DNA from: an uncultured Gammaproteobacteria bacterium
Lineage (GTDB): Bacteria > Pseudomonadota > Gammaproteobacteria > CAIUAS01
Reading direction: 5' to 3'
Length of the DNA: 7,286 nt
Assembly (NCBI GenBank): GCA_903897205.1
Contig: CAIUAS010000177.1
Span: 1 to 7,286, forward strand
The notes under the pieces were generated by a model, which ran no database searches, had not been told where the DNA came from, and was given only the letters and a program-made list of their open reading frames with translations. A program made the translations under genes and the position numbers. The first letter of the stretch is position 1. Each line of letters starts with the position of its first letter. Positions 5,985-7,286 of this stretch are shown here, piece after piece.

Positions 5985-6832
5985 AAGCGCGCTGGAAAAT
6001 ATTAATAGGCATCACGGCAAGTTTTATTTCCTTGACGAGTTATGCCGACATCGATCCCGTTACATTGGATCAAACGCTGAATCAAGTGCAAGAAAACGTC
6101 ATCAATTCAAAAATGAAAAAAGTCGATGCGGCCAATGAAATGCGGGATGAAGCAATCGATCGGGCCGCTTTAGTTTATGGCTCACAAATGGGGCGTTATG
6201 CACGTTGGCAGCAACTAGAGCATGGCCTATTTGAGCGGGCCAGTATGCTTGCGCATATTTTTAATTTTCAACTGATGTATTTAGATAATGGATTATTGCA
6301 ACCGCCCATCTTGGATGTCAGCAATAATGTCACCCATATTTCAAATAGCGGACAGATGCGCGAGTTGATTAATAATGTGTATCGCGTTTTAGTGCCAGCT
6401 GCTTTTAAGCAACGCCCGTTAACGTGGGAATCTTTTTTACTACCGGACACCTTAATGAAACCGGGATTTCCGCGTGATGTTTTATTGCCTAAAGATGAAA
6501 GCGAAAAAACCTTGTGGAAAGAAACCCTTGCACAAGGTTGGCAAAAGGGCGTTGAGCAAGCCAATCAAGAATTTTCAGTGCGATTGGCCGCCCTTGATAA
6601 TGCTTATCAAGGGATGTTCTTGTATACCGTATTAGCCATGCGTGGACAAGTGGCAGCGCCAGCGCTAGTGACGGTACACCAAGCGGTTGAAAATGCGCCT
6701 GACGGGCAGAAAATGGCGGTGGGCATTGAACAACAAGTCATTACGCAAAAAAGTTATTTTGTCGCTGAACCCAATCATTGGAAACCGATTTATTATTCAC
6801 GCAGTTTTGCCTTGGATGGTAAGCCATTATGA
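5981..6832 (+). CDS. dotC: DotC, outer-membrane core protein (non-lipidated form)
   Basis: DotC (TraI of IncI plasmids) is part of the outer-membrane ring of the type IVB core complex with DotD and DotH. The 283 residues (about 303 in L. pneumophila) carry hallmark stretches: an RDEAIDRAALVYGSQ-like helix (about 47-61), a FNFQLMYLDNGLLQPPILD segment (about 89-107), LTWESFLL, a PKDESEKTLWKETLAQGWQKG helix and QANQEFSVRLAALDNAYQG. The N-terminus is a normal signal peptide (1-22) ending SYA before DIDP. No cysteine is present there, whereas the Legionella protein is a lipoprotein. The start overlaps the dotD stop by 4 bp (ATGA), with a good AGGGAG at 5968-5973, 7 nt upstream. The stop overlaps the dotB start in the same way, keeping the dotD-dotC-dotB order found in Legionella region I and in traH-traI-traJ. 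Confidence 0.95.
   Translation: MKARWKILIGITASFISLTSYADIDPVTLDQTLNQVQENVINSKMKKVDAANEMRDEAIDRAALVYGSQMGRYARWQQLEHGLFERASMLAHIFNFQLMYLDNGLLQPPILDVSNNVTHISNSGQMRELINNVYRVLVPAAFKQRPLTWESFLLPDTLMKPGFPRDVLLPKDESEKTLWKETLAQGWQKGVEQANQEFSVRLAALDNAYQGMFLYTVLAMRGQVAAPALVTVHQAVENAPDGQKMAVGIEQQVITQKSYFVAEPNHWKPIYYSRSFALDGKPL
6508..6539 (+). repeat. Perfect 9-bp inverted repeat inside dotC
   Basis: AACCTTGTG (6508-6516) and CACAAGGTT (6531-6539) are exact reverse complements around a 14-nt loop. The loop's end offers a competing smaller hairpin, CCTTG-CA-CAAGG (6526-6537), which shares the right arm. It lies in coding sequence with no T-run after it, so it is not a terminator; it could be an mRNA hairpin or chance. 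Confidence 0.4.
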
Positions 6833-7286
6833 AAATGCTGGTACCGTTTTTACAGACACGCGCGGATTTAGATGAAATTTTGATGCAAGCTTTTGAAATG
6901 GAAGCCTCTGATGTGCATATGGGAGGAAATGATCCCATTAAAGTTCGCCAGCATGGCCTGATAAAAAATTATTCGCAGCGTACGCTCAATAATAATGAGA
7001 TCGCTAATTTATTAATCGCGAGTTACGACGAAAATCCTTCCGCCCTGAGTAAAGTAAATTCAGGCGAAGAACTGGATTTTTCTTACACCTGTCAATATTC
7101 ATTTAATGGGCATTATTTACGTTGGCGCGTTAATGCAGGCAGCCGCCGTAAATACGGGCAGCGTGATGTTAAATTAGTTTTTCGTGCGATTAAATCCGAA
7201 CCGCCTACCGTGCAAGCATTAAAGGTGGAGCCGGACATTGTTGAATTAACGACGCAATTACGCAAAGGGTTGGTATTTGTAACCGG
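6829..7286 (+). CDS. dotB: DotB secretion ATPase, N-terminal part (3' end outside window)
   Basis: First 152 residues of DotB (TraJ of IncI plasmids), the PilT/VirB11-like hexameric ATPase that docks on DotO and powers the type IVB machine. The visible part is the N-terminal domain. It shows the family signature MEASDVHM (about 24-31; GASDIHI in PilT-type ATPases), a KVRQHG strand, ELDFSYTC, an arginine-rich RWRVNAGSRRKYGQRDVKLVFR stretch (about 98-119), and a linker leading to KGLVFVTG. The window ends exactly at the first glycine of the expected Walker A loop (residue 153), so the nucleotide-binding domain is unseen. The frame is open to the right edge. The start ATG at 6829 overlaps the dotC TGA (ATGA). 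A second ATG two codons on (6835) is an alternative, and no strong ribosome binding site is visible, so coupling to dotC translation is likely. Confidence 0.93.
   Translation, partial: MKMLVPFLQTRADLDEILMQAFEMEASDVHMGGNDPIKVRQHGLIKNYSQRTLNNNEIANLLIASYDENPSALSKVNSGEELDFSYTCQYSFNGHYLRWRVNAGSRRKYGQRDVKLVFRAIKSEPPTVQALKVEPDIVELTTQLRKGLVFVT

Noticed and set aside
6268..6564. 98-codon open frame on the minus strand
   Set aside because: It lies fully inside dotC, has no family features, and the plus-strand protein is clearly conserved.

Overview
This window is a solid stretch of a type IVB (Dot/Icm, IncI-like) secretion or conjugation gene cluster. All genes lie on the + strand and both ends cut through a gene. 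In order they are: the 3' end of dotG (icmE), dotF (icmG), a short dotE (icmC)-like gene, dotP (icmD), a single-stranded DNA-binding protein gene (ssb), dotO (icmB), dotD, dotC and the 5' part of dotB, which stops right at its Walker A loop. I made the assignments by reading the translated proteins against remembered family features, without any database search. The sequence is moderately AT-rich, with heavy use of TTA leucine codons. That, and the protein similarity to Legionella and Coxiella Dot/Icm components, suggests a gammaproteobacterium of the Legionellales or a mobile element living in one. The species cannot be fixed from this window.

Layout: 2-673 dotG end; 688-1308 dotF; 1320-1622 dotE-like; 1653-2024 dotP; 2055-2432 ssb; 2429-5470 dotO; 5460-5984 dotD; 5981-6832 dotC; 6829-7286 dotB start. 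Gaps are 11-30 bp in the first half. From ssb onward every junction overlaps (4, 11, 4 and 4 bp), so ssb-dotO-dotD-dotC-dotB looks translationally coupled. I saw no promoter or terminator, and no stretch over 300 bp lacks a gene. The whole window is probably the inside of one long operon.

How the parts fit: DotG, DotC and DotD belong to the outer-membrane core and trans-envelope channel. DotF, the DotE-like protein and DotP are inner-membrane or periplasmic accessory parts. DotO and DotB are the two cytoplasmic ATPases stacked at the base of the channel.

Points that differ from the textbook Legionella pneumophila virulence system: (i) ssb sits where icmJ/dotN would be expected, between dotP and dotO, which hints at DNA conjugation rather than, or as well as, effector export; (ii) this Ssb has no acidic C-terminal tip and has valine at two of the aromatic DNA-stacking positions; (iii) dotD-dotC-dotB follow dotO directly, whereas in L. 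pneumophila they are in a separate locus; (iv) DotC has a plain signal peptide without a lipobox cysteine; (v) the DotE-like protein is about half the usual size. The best overall reading is a conjugative, IncI-type T4BSS on a plasmid or integrative element of a Legionellales-like host. A divergent chromosomal Dot/Icm system is the main alternative.
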